Positions 8,415 through 17,761 of a stretch of DNA of 64,000 nucleotides are shown piece by piece. Each line of letters begins with the position of its first letter. The first letter of the stretch is position 1. Position numbers and translations under genes: made by a program. The notes below the pieces were generated by a model. The model was given only the letters and a program-made list of their open reading frames with translations. It did no database searches and was not told the origin of the DNA. Source of the stretch: Marinoscillum furvescens DSM 4134 (GTDB taxonomy: Bacteria > Bacteroidota > Bacteroidia > Cytophagales > Cyclobacteriaceae); the NCBI RefSeq assembly GCF_003386095.1, contig NZ_QREG01000011.1:1-64000 (forward strand), written 5' to 3'.

Positions 8415-9733
8415 TCGGAGCGAATAGAGCAATAGGGATGCTCGGGCTGCTGACAGCCCTGTTTTTTACAGCTTGTACTTCCAGACAACAGACGCCAGTA
8501 GGAGCTTTTCCCGAATGGGCAAAGGATGCCGTAGTGTATCAGGTAAACGTCCAGGATTTCACTCCCGAAGGCACTTTTAAGGCATTAGAGCTGCACCTGC
8601 CTCGCCTCCAAAACCTGGGAGTAGAAATGCTATGGCTGAGTCCTGTTTTTCCGGTAGGAGATAACCCACGCGCCAATTTTTATGGCCCACAAAGCCTGAT
8701 GACCAGCCATGACGGAGTAAACCCGGCTTACGGTACGGATGAAGACTTTCGTGCGCTAGTGCGTGCGGCACAAGGCAAAGGTATGCGTGTGATGCTCACC
8801 TGGGAAGCACAGTGTGCCAGCAGTGAGCACCCACTAGTGGTGGAGCACCCGGAGTGGTTTTTAGGTGAAGACTCCCTTCAGGCCAAAGGACTCGCACTGT
8901 TCGATCTTTCAGTACCTGAAGTCATTCAGTTTCAGGTGCAGCGCATGCAGCATTGGGTGCAGTCCTTCGAGGTAGACGGTTTTTACTTTCAGCATGCCGG
9001 GCAGCTGCCGCCAGACTTCTGGACAGCCTACCGTGACGGTGTGGCGAAAATGAAGCCGCTACTGACCATAGCGGATGTGCTCACTGATGCCAACCGCTCC
9101 TTTTTGCATGTGGCAGATGAAAACCAGGTCTTGGTAACGGCCAGAAATGCCCTGGAAGGCAAACTACTGCGAAAGACCCTTGCACAGCAGTTTCAGGCAG
9201 CCAGCACTGTACCTTATTCGCTCAACTATACCTCTAGCATGCTGATCAACGCACGCCAGGGCACGGTGTTTGAACGACTGGGGGCTTCGGCCAAATTATG
9301 GGCTGCATATACTCAACTGAAGCCCGGTATGCCCATGGTCTATTCCGGACAGGAGGTAGGCCTAAAGGTGTCCCTGAGTGAGTCAGAAAAGGACACCATC
9401 GCCTGGGGAGACCATCCCTTCAATAGCTTCTATGACCGCCTCCATAAGCTGCGCAAAGACCACCCTGCATTATGGCTTACCGCCGAAAAATCAGTTACCC
9501 TCATGCGTACATCTGCTGACGATCAGGTGATCGCTTACTTACATTCGTCAGGTAACAATCACGTGCTGGGGGTCTTCAATTTTACGGACAAGTCCGTGGA
9601 TTTTAAACTACTCGACAGCTTTCCTTCAGGAAGGTATAAAAGCTTCAATAGCCGGGCTTCTATTTCCCTGGAACAGCAAGACACCCTGCAACTAGGTCCC
9701 TATGGTTTTGAAATCTATACGCTAAAGCCGTGA
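8411..9733 (+). CDS. GH13 (alpha-amylase-fold) lipoprotein with degenerate active site
   Basis: 440 residues; the lipobox FFTAC gives Cys22. The GH13 barrel is recognisable: AVVYQVNVQDFTPEGTF (40-56), MLWLSPVFPVG, PAYGTDEDFRALVRAAQGKGMRVML, EHPEWF (145-150), VDGFYFQHAGQLPPDFW (188-204), GMPMVYSGQEVGL. The four catalytic regions are eroded. Region I has MLTWEAQC instead of D-x-V-x-N-H. Region II GFYFQHA has Gln194 where the Asp nucleophile belongs. Region III TIADV has Asp222 for the general-acid Glu. Region IV has LNYT for NHD. I therefore infer a non-hydrolytic, surface-anchored carbohydrate-binding or scaffolding protein. It overlaps the rRNA methyltransferase gene (ATGA) and the acetyltransferase gene downstream. 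Confidence 0.85.
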   Translation: MIGANRAIGMLGLLTALFFTACTSRQQTPVGAFPEWAKDAVVYQVNVQDFTPEGTFKALELHLPRLQNLGVEMLWLSPVFPVGDNPRANFYGPQSLMTSHDGVNPAYGTDEDFRALVRAAQGKGMRVMLTWEAQCASSEHPLVVEHPEWFLGEDSLQAKGLALFDLSVPEVIQFQVQRMQHWVQSFEVDGFYFQHAGQLPPDFWTAYRDGVAKMKPLLTIADVLTDANRSFLHVADENQVLVTARNALEGKLLRKTLAQQFQAASTVPYSLNYTSSMLINARQGTVFERLGASAKLWAAYTQLKPGMPMVYSGQEVGLKVSLSESEKDTIAWGDHPFNSFYDRLHKLRKDHPALWLTAEKSVTLMRTSADDQVIAYLHSSGNNHVLGVFNFTDKSVDFKLLDSFPSGRYKSFNSRASISLEQQDTLQLGPYGFEIYTLKP

Positions 9734-10209
9734 TCCGAAAAGCTACACGGGCAGACTATGATGCTGTATGGGAAATATTCCATCAGGTGATTCAGTCTGG
9801 TGATACCTATGTTTTTGATCCTCAAACTCCTAAAGCCGATCTGGAGAAGCATTGGTTTGCAGACTATATGCACACCTATGTATATGAAGCAGCAGGCGAG
9901 GTGCTAGGGACTTACATTTTGAAACCCAATCAGTTGGGTAGGGGGAGTCATGTGGCCAATGGTTCGTACATGGTGCATCCCAAAGCACACGGCCAGGGCA
10001 TTGGCAAGAAACTATGTGCGCATTCGCTGCAAGAGGCTGAGCGACTAGGCTTTAAAGCGATTCAGTTTAACCTGGTGGTCAGCACCAATACCGCTGCGAT
10101 TCATCTGTGGCAGAAATATGGCTTTGAGATCGTTGGCCGGCTTCCCAAAGCCTTTGACCATGCCGACCTGGGGCTGGTAGATGCGCTGGTGATGTATCGG
10201 GAGGTGTAG
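9730..10209 (+). CDS. GNAT-family N-acetyltransferase
   Basis: 159 residues from a GTG start overlapping the preceding stop by 4 bases. The GNAT fold is clear: IRKATRADYDAVWEIFHQVI at the N-terminus, acetyl-CoA pyrophosphate loop motif VHPKAHGQGIGKKLCAHSLQEA (97-118), and the C-terminal FNLVVSTNTAAIHLWQKYGFEIVGRLPKAF. This resembles the PhnO/RimI-like or phosphinothricin-acetyltransferase-like small-molecule branch. The acceptor substrate is unknown. Confidence 0.88.
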   Translation: MIRKATRADYDAVWEIFHQVIQSGDTYVFDPQTPKADLEKHWFADYMHTYVYEAAGEVLGTYILKPNQLGRGSHVANGSYMVHPKAHGQGIGKKLCAHSLQEAERLGFKAIQFNLVVSTNTAAIHLWQKYGFEIVGRLPKAFDHADLGLVDALVMYREV

Positions 10210-10229
10210 GTCAAATAGTATTTTGTTGA

Positions 10230-10251
10230 GAAGCTTTAGAAGCAAAGCTTC
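10230..10251. terminator. hairpin downstream of GNAT gene
   Basis: A perfect 8-bp stem (GAAGCTTT / AAAGCTTC) with a 6-base loop, 20 bases after the acetyltransferase stop. There is no T-run, so it may be a weak terminator or RNA-stabilising hairpin at the end of the 6.4-10.2 kb gene run. Confidence 0.4.
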
Positions 10252-10366
10252 GAAGGATACAATTTATTCTCTAATTATTCTTACCGTTTACTGTTAAATA
10301 CCCCTTTTTAGTGATTGATAGCTAATGGTCTAATTGGTAATTTCATATTTCACCAATTAACTAACC

Positions 10367-11056
10367 ATGCATAGACTCACTATACTTCTAATTCTAGCCC
10401 TGGGAATGGCTTGCGATTTCTGGGCGGATGAACACCCGACACCTGTACCGAAGGAATATCAGTTGACCAGAACGGCATCAGAACTCGGGCAGGTTACCGT
10501 AAAATTTCGAGTAGCAAAAGACACACAAATTGTTACCACGTTTACCAATCAATCTGGATTTACAATAGACCAGTTGGAAATGCTCATGCAGATAAAGAGC
10601 CAAAACGCTGAAATAATCTTTCAGCAAGTTCTTTCTGAAAATGCCCTCGTCCATGGCGCATCTTTCACAAATCAGGTTCACTTTCACAACCCCCAGCGAT
10701 CTCAGGTAGATCATATTAAGCTATTTGTACTAAACACTGATGTGGATGGGAAGGGAGGTTTGTACAAAGGGCAGTACGTATTACTTACTGATACTGGTTC
10801 ACATGTAGGCAACATCTCAGGAATAGTGGATTACAAAAACCAGTGGAGGTTTCATCTCAATGGAGTATTCGGGACACTACAGGGGGCGCTTTCAGGTACG
10901 ATCGATATGTCTGACAGTGCCTATTTCAGCTTAGCTATAGCCGATACTACCCATTCTAACTGGTATGGTGCTTTGCCTGCCAACTTCACTCAGGAGCCTT
11001 TTGTATTGGCCAATTCCAGCAATGATACCATTCACCTAAACCTAATGAAACGATGA
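10367..11056 (+). CDS. lipoprotein of unknown function
   Basis: 229 residues with a signal peptide and lipobox LGMAC (Cys16). The mature part is predicted mostly beta: VTVKFRVAKDTQIVTTFTNQSGF, then VDHIKLFVLNTDVDGKGG, and a C-terminal GxLSGTIDMSDSAYFSLAIAD segment. No catalytic motif is visible. The stop overlaps the start of the 883-residue gene by 4 bases (ATGA), so the two proteins are probably made together and may work together at the outer membrane. Confidence 0.8.
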   Translation: MHRLTILLILALGMACDFWADEHPTPVPKEYQLTRTASELGQVTVKFRVAKDTQIVTTFTNQSGFTIDQLEMLMQIKSQNAEIIFQQVLSENALVHGASFTNQVHFHNPQRSQVDHIKLFVLNTDVDGKGGLYKGQYVLLTDTGSHVGNISGIVDYKNQWRFHLNGVFGTLQGALSGTIDMSDSAYFSLAIADTTHSNWYGALPANFTQEPFVLANSSNDTIHLNLMKR

Positions 11057-13704
11057 AAAAACTATGGATAATCGCCGTTCTTATGTTTTTAGGATTCGGC
11101 GCCTTTTCGCAATCAGGTCAAAAGCTACCTACGCTACAATTTTTGGATAGTGCATCTTATAAAATCACAGGATATAAACTCGACGAAGAATTGAAATACC
11201 GATTTGATATCTCAGTAAATGAGCAAACGGAAAGTTTTACTTTGGAAACGACCACCGAATCTTTATTTGTAGCTTCATTTATAAGTAAAGTTCAAAAACT
11301 GTCTAGCCAGCATAAGAGTGCCGAAGAAGAGGCTCGACTTAGAACAACTGCCAGGCAGTTGTTTTATAACTACATCGCATCCTCCAAGGCTTTAGCGCTC
11401 AACAAAGAACCAGTTGCTGGAGATTTGATTTTGAATCGGCAAGTGGAAGTGTCCAGGGCTTTAGGAAAATATGAACGATCAAAGGCTATTGATGAAGCCA
11501 ATCAATTGTGGTCTGATGCCACCAAAGTGAAATTGTTTCAGCGACGGAAACACTTTGCTTCCATGCCATTTGATTCGACAATTTCTGGATGGCATTCTAA
11601 AAGGTCACTTAAAGAACTATTTATTAAGCACTCGAAGGATTCACTGACGGCTATTTCGGAACATCAATACGGTCAGACACTTCATAATTTACTAGGTGAA
11701 CTGAACAACCTTCAAAAGCTCGAAATAGATTATAAAATACAGAATCAAGAATATCAAGTAGACTTAAGAAAGTTTAACGAATTGAAAAGATTGAAAGATT
11801 CTTTGAAATTGGAGCAAATTTCATTTCTAGAATCAATTAAAAACCTTGAAAACCCTAATAACTCAAATTTAGAAACAAGTGATATCCCAAAATTGCAAGC
11901 AGATACAGCCGAGATTAATTCTAATATTGAAAAACTAAAAGATTCACTTGAAATTCAATTGCCCAAGGCGGATCCAGTACTTGATTCTAATTCTGTCAAT
12001 TCGAAAGATCGTATTAAACAACTTCAAGAATGTCTAGTCTGGCTAAACTATAATATTCCGATTACTGGTAACTACCTGACTATGACTACTGCACTGATAA
12101 AGCGTATTCAACAAGAAACCGGAGAAGTTGCCCCAAATGGGAGCTATGGAGAAGGAACATATGAAATCCTCAATCAAAAAATGAGAATCAAGAAATTCAA
12201 CATCGAAAATTCTCTCCGTGCATTGCAGGATAGTTTAGACCTCCAGTTAAAAAACCTCCTACTTTTGAAATTTAGAGAAAAGGAGAAAGATGTACAGGAA
12301 AAAATAAAGCACACTGAGTTGCGATATCCTAATAGTGTAATAATTGCTAAAAAAGACTCAACAGTGAAAATTAAATGGAAAAGCATCCTGGATAGTAAGG
12401 CGAAAATTGCAAAAGGAATAATAAAACTAAATAAGCTTAACAAACAACTCTATGTTCTTCCTTATAAAATAGATTCTATTCAAATAGAATTTAAGAGTGG
12501 ATACATAGAAAATATGTTGGTGGTCGGTAACCTCCAATATGGAAATGAAGCTTTAAGTAAAAAACTACCGGACTCACTCAGACCCAAACAGGAAGACCAA
12601 ATTAAATTTGACAATCAATACCCCATAGGGTTTTCCAGAAAGCGCGATTATCAATATTTGATTTCAGGTGAATATCCAAGACTTATTGGCTATAGCTCCA
12701 CAGGGAAAACTTCTAAAAAGAAAGAGGACGCCTTCTACCTACCAACACGAGCCATCATACAAAACTACCTGCAAAATCACGCCGTGGGCAGGAGAGACTT
12801 TAGCCCAAAGGATCAGGTCAAAAGTATCGTGTTTACAGATGAGCCTAATGAATCGATTCGTCTGGTCAAAAAAATGAGGAAAAAGCTATTTGAGGCACAT
12901 GTATTCAGTGATTTTATTGGACTTGATGAATCGAAAGAAAACGGGTTGATCCAAACATCGATTAGCAAACAGCTAAACATTGTAACGAAGCGCTTTCCAA
13001 GGTTGATTTTTGGAGATGTAATCAACTGGGGGATAATTCCAGAAATTACACCTAGTGTGACCATCTCAAAACTTGAAGAAACCAATAAACACCTTCCCAT
13101 CAGCTATCGTAATGACGTAATTAATCTGCAATACCGGCCAGCAAGGTATGTTGAATCACTTCACTTACGCAGCTATGAAAATTTCAACACAGGATTTGAC
13201 ATAACATGGGGGCTACTCGATGTGCCTTCATTAAAATCAACATTCTGTTTAAGTTCCGGTATGTTTTACGGGAGAGTGGCGCTTGTAGATAGCACCAGGA
13301 GATACGAAGGTGACAGCATCAGGTATACGGGGCAAGCGTTAGAAATTGGAGCAAATACCTGGAGAATTCGACCCGTCCTGTTAACCTGGAGACTGCAGAC
13401 GGTAGAGGACTTTCAGTTTGACTTTAATTGGTCTGTAAACTACCTCGACCTCCGGCATCAGGACATATATCAGGTAGGGGACGAAGCCCTGTTTTTACAG
13501 CAGGACCCATTGGCCACTTCACAAGAAGAAAGAAATCATAAATTCTTTTTTCGTACAGAGTTTAATGCTCAATGGAATCCTCCAAATCAAGAGGATAGTG
13601 GAGGTAAACTGTTTTTCAGGTATCGTTTCTTTTGGCAAAACAGGTTTTGGAATACCAGCTTTCATCAGGCCCAGGTCGGCTATTCATTTTACCTGATGAA
13701 GTGA
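11053..13704 (+). CDS. large envelope protein: coiled coil, peptidoglycan-binding-like segment and C-terminal beta-barrel-like region
   Basis: 883 residues. Signal peptide about 1-19 (ending GAFSQ). Helical and coiled-coil segments cover about 60-320 (ELNNLQKLEIDYKIQNQ, IEKLKDSLEIQ). Residues about 321-376 (IKQLQECLVWLNYNI, then GSYGEGTYEILNQK) look like a PG_binding_1 fold. A further Lys/Leu-rich helical part follows. From about 692 the sequence turns into alternating aromatic beta strands, ending AQVGYSFYLMK like an outer membrane barrel terminus. I do not recognise the family. The architecture would link peptidoglycan to the outer membrane; this is inference. It is co-translated with the upstream lipoprotein and closed by a strong terminator. 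Confidence 0.75.
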   Translation: MKKLWIIAVLMFLGFGAFSQSGQKLPTLQFLDSASYKITGYKLDEELKYRFDISVNEQTESFTLETTTESLFVASFISKVQKLSSQHKSAEEEARLRTTARQLFYNYIASSKALALNKEPVAGDLILNRQVEVSRALGKYERSKAIDEANQLWSDATKVKLFQRRKHFASMPFDSTISGWHSKRSLKELFIKHSKDSLTAISEHQYGQTLHNLLGELNNLQKLEIDYKIQNQEYQVDLRKFNELKRLKDSLKLEQISFLESIKNLENPNNSNLETSDIPKLQADTAEINSNIEKLKDSLEIQLPKADPVLDSNSVNSKDRIKQLQECLVWLNYNIPITGNYLTMTTALIKRIQQETGEVAPNGSYGEGTYEILNQKMRIKKFNIENSLRALQDSLDLQLKNLLLLKFREKEKDVQEKIKHTELRYPNSVIIAKKDSTVKIKWKSILDSKAKIAKGIIKLNKLNKQLYVLPYKIDSIQIEFKSGYIENMLVVGNLQYGNEALSKKLPDSLRPKQEDQIKFDNQYPIGFSRKRDYQYLISGEYPRLIGYSSTGKTSKKKEDAFYLPTRAIIQNYLQNHAVGRRDFSPKDQVKSIVFTDEPNESIRLVKKMRKKLFEAHVFSDFIGLDESKENGLIQTSISKQLNIVTKRFPRLIFGDVINWGIIPEITPSVTISKLEETNKHLPISYRNDVINLQYRPARYVESLHLRSYENFNTGFDITWGLLDVPSLKSTFCLSSGMFYGRVALVDSTRRYEGDSIRYTGQALEIGANTWRIRPVLLTWRLQTVEDFQFDFNWSVNYLDLRHQDIYQVGDEALFLQQDPLATSQEERNHKFFFRTEFNAQWNPPNQEDSGGKLFFRYRFFWQNRFWNTSFHQAQVGYSFYLMK

Positions 13705-13741
13705 ATGTTTTCAACTCATTTTTGAGTATTTAGGAAACAAC

Positions 13742-13766
13742 AAAGGCACCCAAAAGGGTGCCTTTT
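13742..13766. terminator. intrinsic bidirectional terminator
   Basis: A 10-bp perfect stem (AAAGGCACCC / GGGTGCCTTT) with an AAAA loop and T-rich tail, A-rich on the other side. It ends the 10.4-13.7 kb operon and can also serve the small minus-strand gene that ends at 13818. Confidence 0.88.
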
Positions 13767-13817
13767 CTATATCAGGCCGTACGCCTGGAATGCTAATGTT
13801 TATATGTAAAAGATGTC

Positions 13818-14000
13818 CTAGGACTCTGCACGCTGCTGAGAGCGGAGCGTTACCAGCTCGGTATGGATCCGATCGATCCGGTAAGCAATGTTCTCAACTT
13901 CTTCATGCTTGCGTTCGCGATGCTTTTCGAGCATTTCTGACTGTAAGCGACTCAGCTCAGACTGGAGCTGGCTCATTGTTCTGAAGGGCGTGTAATACAT
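13818..14000 (-). CDS. small coiled-coil protein of unknown function
   Basis: 60 residues, MYYTPFRTMSQLQSELSRLQ..., almost entirely an amphipathic, highly charged helix with heptad-like spacing of Leu/Ile (SQLQSELSRLQSEMLEKH; VENIAYRIDRIHTELVTL). It may start at the internal Met at residue 9. It is convergent with the preceding operon and shares its terminator. The composition looks protein-like, not like a shadow frame, but no family is recognised. Confidence 0.5.
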   Translation of the reverse strand: MYYTPFRTMSQLQSELSRLQSEMLEKHRERKHEEVENIAYRIDRIHTELVTLRSQQRAES

Positions 14001-14300
14001 GGTGGCAAGTGGTTTAAGTGTTACATAGTAAGCTGTGATTAAATGCAGGTTGGGAGAGACTGTCCTTCTTGCATAATATTATAATTCTATGGTACCTGTT
14101 TTTGTTTAAAATACCTACTGTAAGATGGTAATGTAACTGAAAAGTAACACCGTCAGTTCGGTGAATGATGAGATTTACACGATGACCATTTTTCACCAAA
14201 TTCCCTTAAAAATCACGTCAAAATTCACGCAATACTTGACCTGTTTTTAGCTAATTGGCAGTGAATCAGAAGTATGTGAGACTTGTGAGTGAAAACTTTA
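14001..14300. other. non-coding stretch, nothing recognised
   Basis: An AT-rich gene-free stretch ahead of the repeat field. It presumably holds the promoter of the small minus-strand gene ending at 13818. I see no conserved site. Confidence 0.5.
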
Positions 14301-14970
14301 AATTCAATAGGCAATAATGCAAAAAGCAGTAGGCAAATGCTTTGGAGACAAAAGACATTAGATCGAAGACAATAGACAGAAGACAATAGACCAAAGACAA
14401 TAGACAAGTTTCAATAGGCAATATGCAAATGGGGAAGCAGTCATCGTGCCCGCTTGCCACGCCGATAGGCGGGCCTGCCGGAGTGTACGTAGGCATGGAG
14501 CCTGCCTGCTTGCTACGCCGATAGGCGAGCCTGCCGGAGTATACGTAGGCACGGTCGAAGGATAAGACACTTTTTCGCTAAGAAACAGCCAAAATTCAAT
14601 AGACAATATGCAAAAAACAGTAGGCAAACGCTTTGAAGACAATAGACGGAAGACAGTAAAGTAAAAAGTAACTCATTTGATCTTGTCATTCTGAGTTTGC
14701 CTAATGTTCGTAGACAAGGTTGAAGAATAAGATTCGGCTGTAATAATTGTCGAGTCATTCTGCCTGCCTTCCGCAGGAATGGAGCCTGCCTGCTTGCCAC
14801 GCCGATAGGCGGATCCGCCTCCGGCGTGACAAGCCTGCCGGAGTGTACGTAGGCATGGAGCTTGCGTGCCTGCCGTAGACAAGGTTGAAGAATAAGACTC
14901 GGCTGGAATAATTGTCGAGTCATTCTGAGCCTGTCGAAGAATAAGACTCGACCATCTTTGCATGGTGTAG
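14301..14970. repeat. interspersed CAATAG repeat array with GC-rich hairpin modules (locus 1)
   Basis: Gene-free. Degenerate 7-9 base units such as CAATAGGCAATATGCAAA and AGACAATAGACCAAAGACAA occupy 14301-14425 and 14590-14660. Between and after them lie GC-rich modules containing GCCACGCCGATAGGCGG and CCTGCCGGAGTGTACGTAGG (14436-14560, 14780-14880), and copies of the dispersed hairpin TCATTCTGAGCCTGTCGAAG (14690-14750, 14755-14945). The open frames crossing this region in several phases are low-complexity translations of the repeat and are not genes. The same families recur at 28.0, 37.2, 38.0 and 38.6 kb in the opposite orientation. Confidence 0.85.
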
Positions 14971-15252
14971 ACCAACAGCTCACATTTAGTTTAACTCACT
15001 TAGCAGTACAAGCGGGTTACTTTAGTCTGCTAAATATCAGAGGGTTATCTAAAGGTTATTCTGCGAATAGGGAGTTATTTCCAGAACATAACTTAACATA
15101 ATGTAAATTATATTAATACTATTTGAGATTGAAAACGAGGAGCTTTTTCGATACATGATAAGATCAATTCTTGGATGTCAGTACAATATTGTGTGAGAAA
15201 CTTTCTACCCGTTAGCTGATTGATGATGTGGCAACAATCTCCTTACTACACG
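14971..15252. other. AT-rich gene-free stretch
   Basis: No gene, hairpin or repeat was identified. It lies between the repeat field and the 81-codon minus-strand gene and may be the 3' boundary of the island. Confidence 0.4.
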
Positions 15253-15498
15253 CTAATCTATAAGGATTGAATTAAGTAGGTTCAGTGAGTATTGATTGCT
15301 ATCATCAATCAGGTTTCCCTCTACAATCATCTCATCCAAACCATGAAGTTTTCTTTCATCCGACTTATCCTTAAAGTATACCACAAGCTTTCTACTTCTT
15401 GCTTGATATTCCACTTCTGCAATTACATAGAAATGTCCTCCATCAACCCCAGTAGAGTTTATTTGAAATTCCGTGAGTTTGAATATTGATCGTGACAT
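15253..15498 (-). CDS. small hypothetical protein
   Basis: 81 residues, MSRSIFKLTEFQINSTGVDG..., alternating beta strands (HFYVIAEVEYQARSRKLVVYF) followed by a short helical, acidic tail. The composition is normal for a folded protein, but no family is recognised. It follows the restriction endonuclease gene on the same strand after 159 bases and may be an accessory gene of the defence island. Confidence 0.55.
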   Translation of the reverse strand: MSRSIFKLTEFQINSTGVDGGHFYVIAEVEYQARSRKLVVYFKDKSDERKLHGLDEMIVEGNLIDDSNQYSLNLLNSILID

Positions 15499-15657
15499 TT
15501 GGGCATTTACCGGGGCGCCTAGCCTTTTTTCATTGCCGGGCCAACGTTTCGGTGAAAAAGTAAATAAAAAATCTAGCGATTTCCCGCCGAGACAAAATAA
15601 TCACTCCCAACACACAGTCCACCACACCCTCGGTATTTTGGCAGGCCAACGCTCTCC

Positions 15658-16602
15658 TCAGATTCGAAATAATTCATCAGGTAAATCATTAACCAGATCT
15701 CTTATCTCATCTGAATCTTCTTCATGAACTTCATTTAACTCGAAATCTACAAGTGGTTGGAGATGTCGATAAACTTCCAATAATGGATTCCCATTACGAA
15801 TTTGAATTAATTTAACCTGAGCTCTGTCAGCTGTTTGATATACTCTTGATTTATTTCCAAGCTTATCAAATAAGATGATTCCATGTCTTCCTACTCTAGC
15901 GATCTTATCTTCTACGACCTCTTGATTTCCTTGAGCAATTAAACCAACTTCAATCCTTATTCTTCCTCTACGTGACTGGACTTCTGCATCTGCTTCTCTT
16001 TCAACCTCCAAATCCCTTTCAACATTCATCCAAAAATTATTATCTAATTCAAATCCCAAAATGGTGAGAATGGCTTTTAAGAATATCCTTTCGACTTGCT
16101 TACCAACTTTAGATTTTTGAGATCCTCGAATACTGAGAGTCGCAGAGCCTGCCATTAACAGTAACCATGCATCATTTTTAAAGTCAATATCAATTCTGTC
16201 AAAAAGTTCATTAAAATGTCCAATAGTCTCCCTAACTATTTCCACATAATCATTTTTGTCAAGACCAAGATTAACGGATGTTTTATTCGTTAGTCCTAAA
16301 ATCCATAACAATAGATTTTTAAGCTCTTCTGGTTTCTTATCAGTAGAAACTAAATCCTCTGTTAATCTCTCAATCCAGTCATCTCCGTAATTGTCAATGG
16401 CACTTTCTTGAACTTTAGATAACCAAAAAAATGTAGCAAATAATCTGCCTTTAGTATTAGGCTCAGTAAGAAGTCGATAATTCCTACCCATAAGAATATG
16501 GTATACCATATCTCGAAGGGCTTGTGGTGAAAACGGGTCTGTTAATGATGTATTTTCTTCTAACCAATTCCTATAAGGGTCTAAATTGTAATCTATAGCC
16601 AT
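15658..16602 (-). CDS. type II restriction endonuclease, probably CfrBI-like
   Basis: 314 residues. The core carries GSQKSKVGKQVERIFLKAIL (160-179), typical of the region before the nuclease core in CfrBI-type enzymes. A candidate PD-(D/E)XK core follows: EADAEVQ (203-209), RIRIEVGLI (214-222), NQEVVEDK (226-233). It starts directly at the base after the methyltransferase stop (TAAATG junction), which is strong evidence for a restriction-modification pair. The family assignment to CfrBI (target CCWWGG in the type member) is from memory of the motifs; the target site here is not known. Confidence 0.78.
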   Translation of the reverse strand: MAIDYNLDPYRNWLEENTSLTDPFSPQALRDMVYHILMGRNYRLLTEPNTKGRLFATFFWLSKVQESAIDNYGDDWIERLTEDLVSTDKKPEELKNLLLWILGLTNKTSVNLGLDKNDYVEIVRETIGHFNELFDRIDIDFKNDAWLLLMAGSATLSIRGSQKSKVGKQVERIFLKAILTILGFELDNNFWMNVERDLEVEREADAEVQSRRGRIRIEVGLIAQGNQEVVEDKIARVGRHGIILFDKLGNKSRVYQTADRAQVKLIQIRNGNPLLEVYRHLQPLVDFELNEVHEEDSDEIRDLVNDLPDELFRI

Positions 16603-17751
16603 TTATTTTATTTGAAAACTTTCGTGTATATCAAAATCTACTCTGCCGCCAATTTCCAATTGTTCAAAGTAATTTTTCATATGGTGAAAGTATCTAATTT
16701 CATTGTCAATTAATAAGAATCGTCTATCCATCTTTTGAGCTACTCTTCCCGTAGTGCCAGTACCACCAAATGGGTCAAGTACTAAATCTTTTTTAAATGA
16801 GTAATATTGAATCACTCTTTTAGCTAACTCGTCAGGAAAAACGGCCGGATGTATTTTTGAATGTCCGGGATGAATTTTCCAAATATCAGTAACATCATAA
16901 TCACCAAGAATTTTTGAATCTTCAACTAATTGAGGATCGTGATGATTTCTCAAGTTCCAGTCTATTAACTTGTCTGTTTTCTTTCGATAAACCATTACAT
17001 GTTCAGTTACTGGAACTGGCTTGTATTGAAGTGCGTTTCTGTCAGCTTTAAATCTTCTCCCTCTTCCTAAGTTCCACCCTGCGCCCTCCGGCTTAGCCCA
17101 AATTATATCGTCAATAAACTCAAATCCCATTTTTTCAATTATCACATGTAAATCAAATGGAATGGCCAATCTTCTACTAGATGTGTTTCTGGAAGTTCTA
17201 CGAATTAGAACCGGAGAAGTATTAATTATGAAAAATCTTCCTTCCGACAGTATTTCATGACATTTCTTAATAATCTCACCCATGAAATCAAGATAATCTT
17301 GATAATCGACATATTCTGAATATTCTGGTTTGGCATTAAAATATGGAGGTGATGTAAATACTAACTGAGCAGTATCTGGAGGAAAGTCGGATAGTACATT
17401 TAAACTGTTTCCAAGAATTACCTGATTTGGAATTGCGGCTGGCTGGAAAAGTGTTTTACGTCTTTTTTGAGCTTTTTCAGGTTTATGATCTTTAATTTTC
17501 TTAATTCTCTCCTTAATCAGAGAAACTTCAGTAAAACCTACTATGGATTCAGCCTGATTATTTAATTTAATTTCACCAAGATGAACTTTTTTGCCGTTTT
17601 GGTGATGAAGTGGTACTCTCCAAGCATCAAACCTATCATCATACTCTGGTAAACCTAGGGAAATCACCTCTTTACTATCTGTCAAATTTTCAGATATCCA
17701 CTTAAGTGATATTTCTCTAGCTCTATTCGTAGTACCTCTTTCGAAATTCAT
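16603..17751 (-). CDS. type II DNA methyltransferase, SPPY type (N4-cytosine or N6-adenine), beta class
   Basis: 382 residues. Catalytic motif IV TSPPY (133-137) precedes the SAM-binding motif DPFGGTGTTG (326-335), the beta-class order. SPPY is most common in N4-cytosine methyltransferases, consistent with a CfrBI-type system. The N-terminal roughly 100 residues form an extra domain (REISLKWISENLTDSKE). It protects host DNA from the endonuclease encoded next to it. It lies 10 bases after the controller gene and abuts the endonuclease gene. Confidence 0.9.
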   Translation of the reverse strand: MNFERGTTNRAREISLKWISENLTDSKEVISLGLPEYDDRFDAWRVPLHHQNGKKVHLGEIKLNNQAESIVGFTEVSLIKERIKKIKDHKPEKAQKRRKTLFQPAAIPNQVILGNSLNVLSDFPPDTAQLVFTSPPYFNAKPEYSEYVDYQDYLDFMGEIIKKCHEILSEGRFFIINTSPVLIRRTSRNTSSRRLAIPFDLHVIIEKMGFEFIDDIIWAKPEGAGWNLGRGRRFKADRNALQYKPVPVTEHVMVYRKKTDKLIDWNLRNHHDPQLVEDSKILGDYDVTDIWKIHPGHSKIHPAVFPDELAKRVIQYYSFKKDLVLDPFGGTGTTGRVAQKMDRRFLLIDNEIRYFHHMKNYFEQLEIGGRVDFDIHESFQIK

Positions 17752-17761
17752 TGTTAAGATT

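Noticed and set aside
14225-14983. Several minus-strand frames of 60-156 codons
   Set aside because: They are translations of the repeat units (strings such as LLSIVYCL and RQARLSAW); the same peptides recur at 28.0, 37.2 and 38.0 kb.
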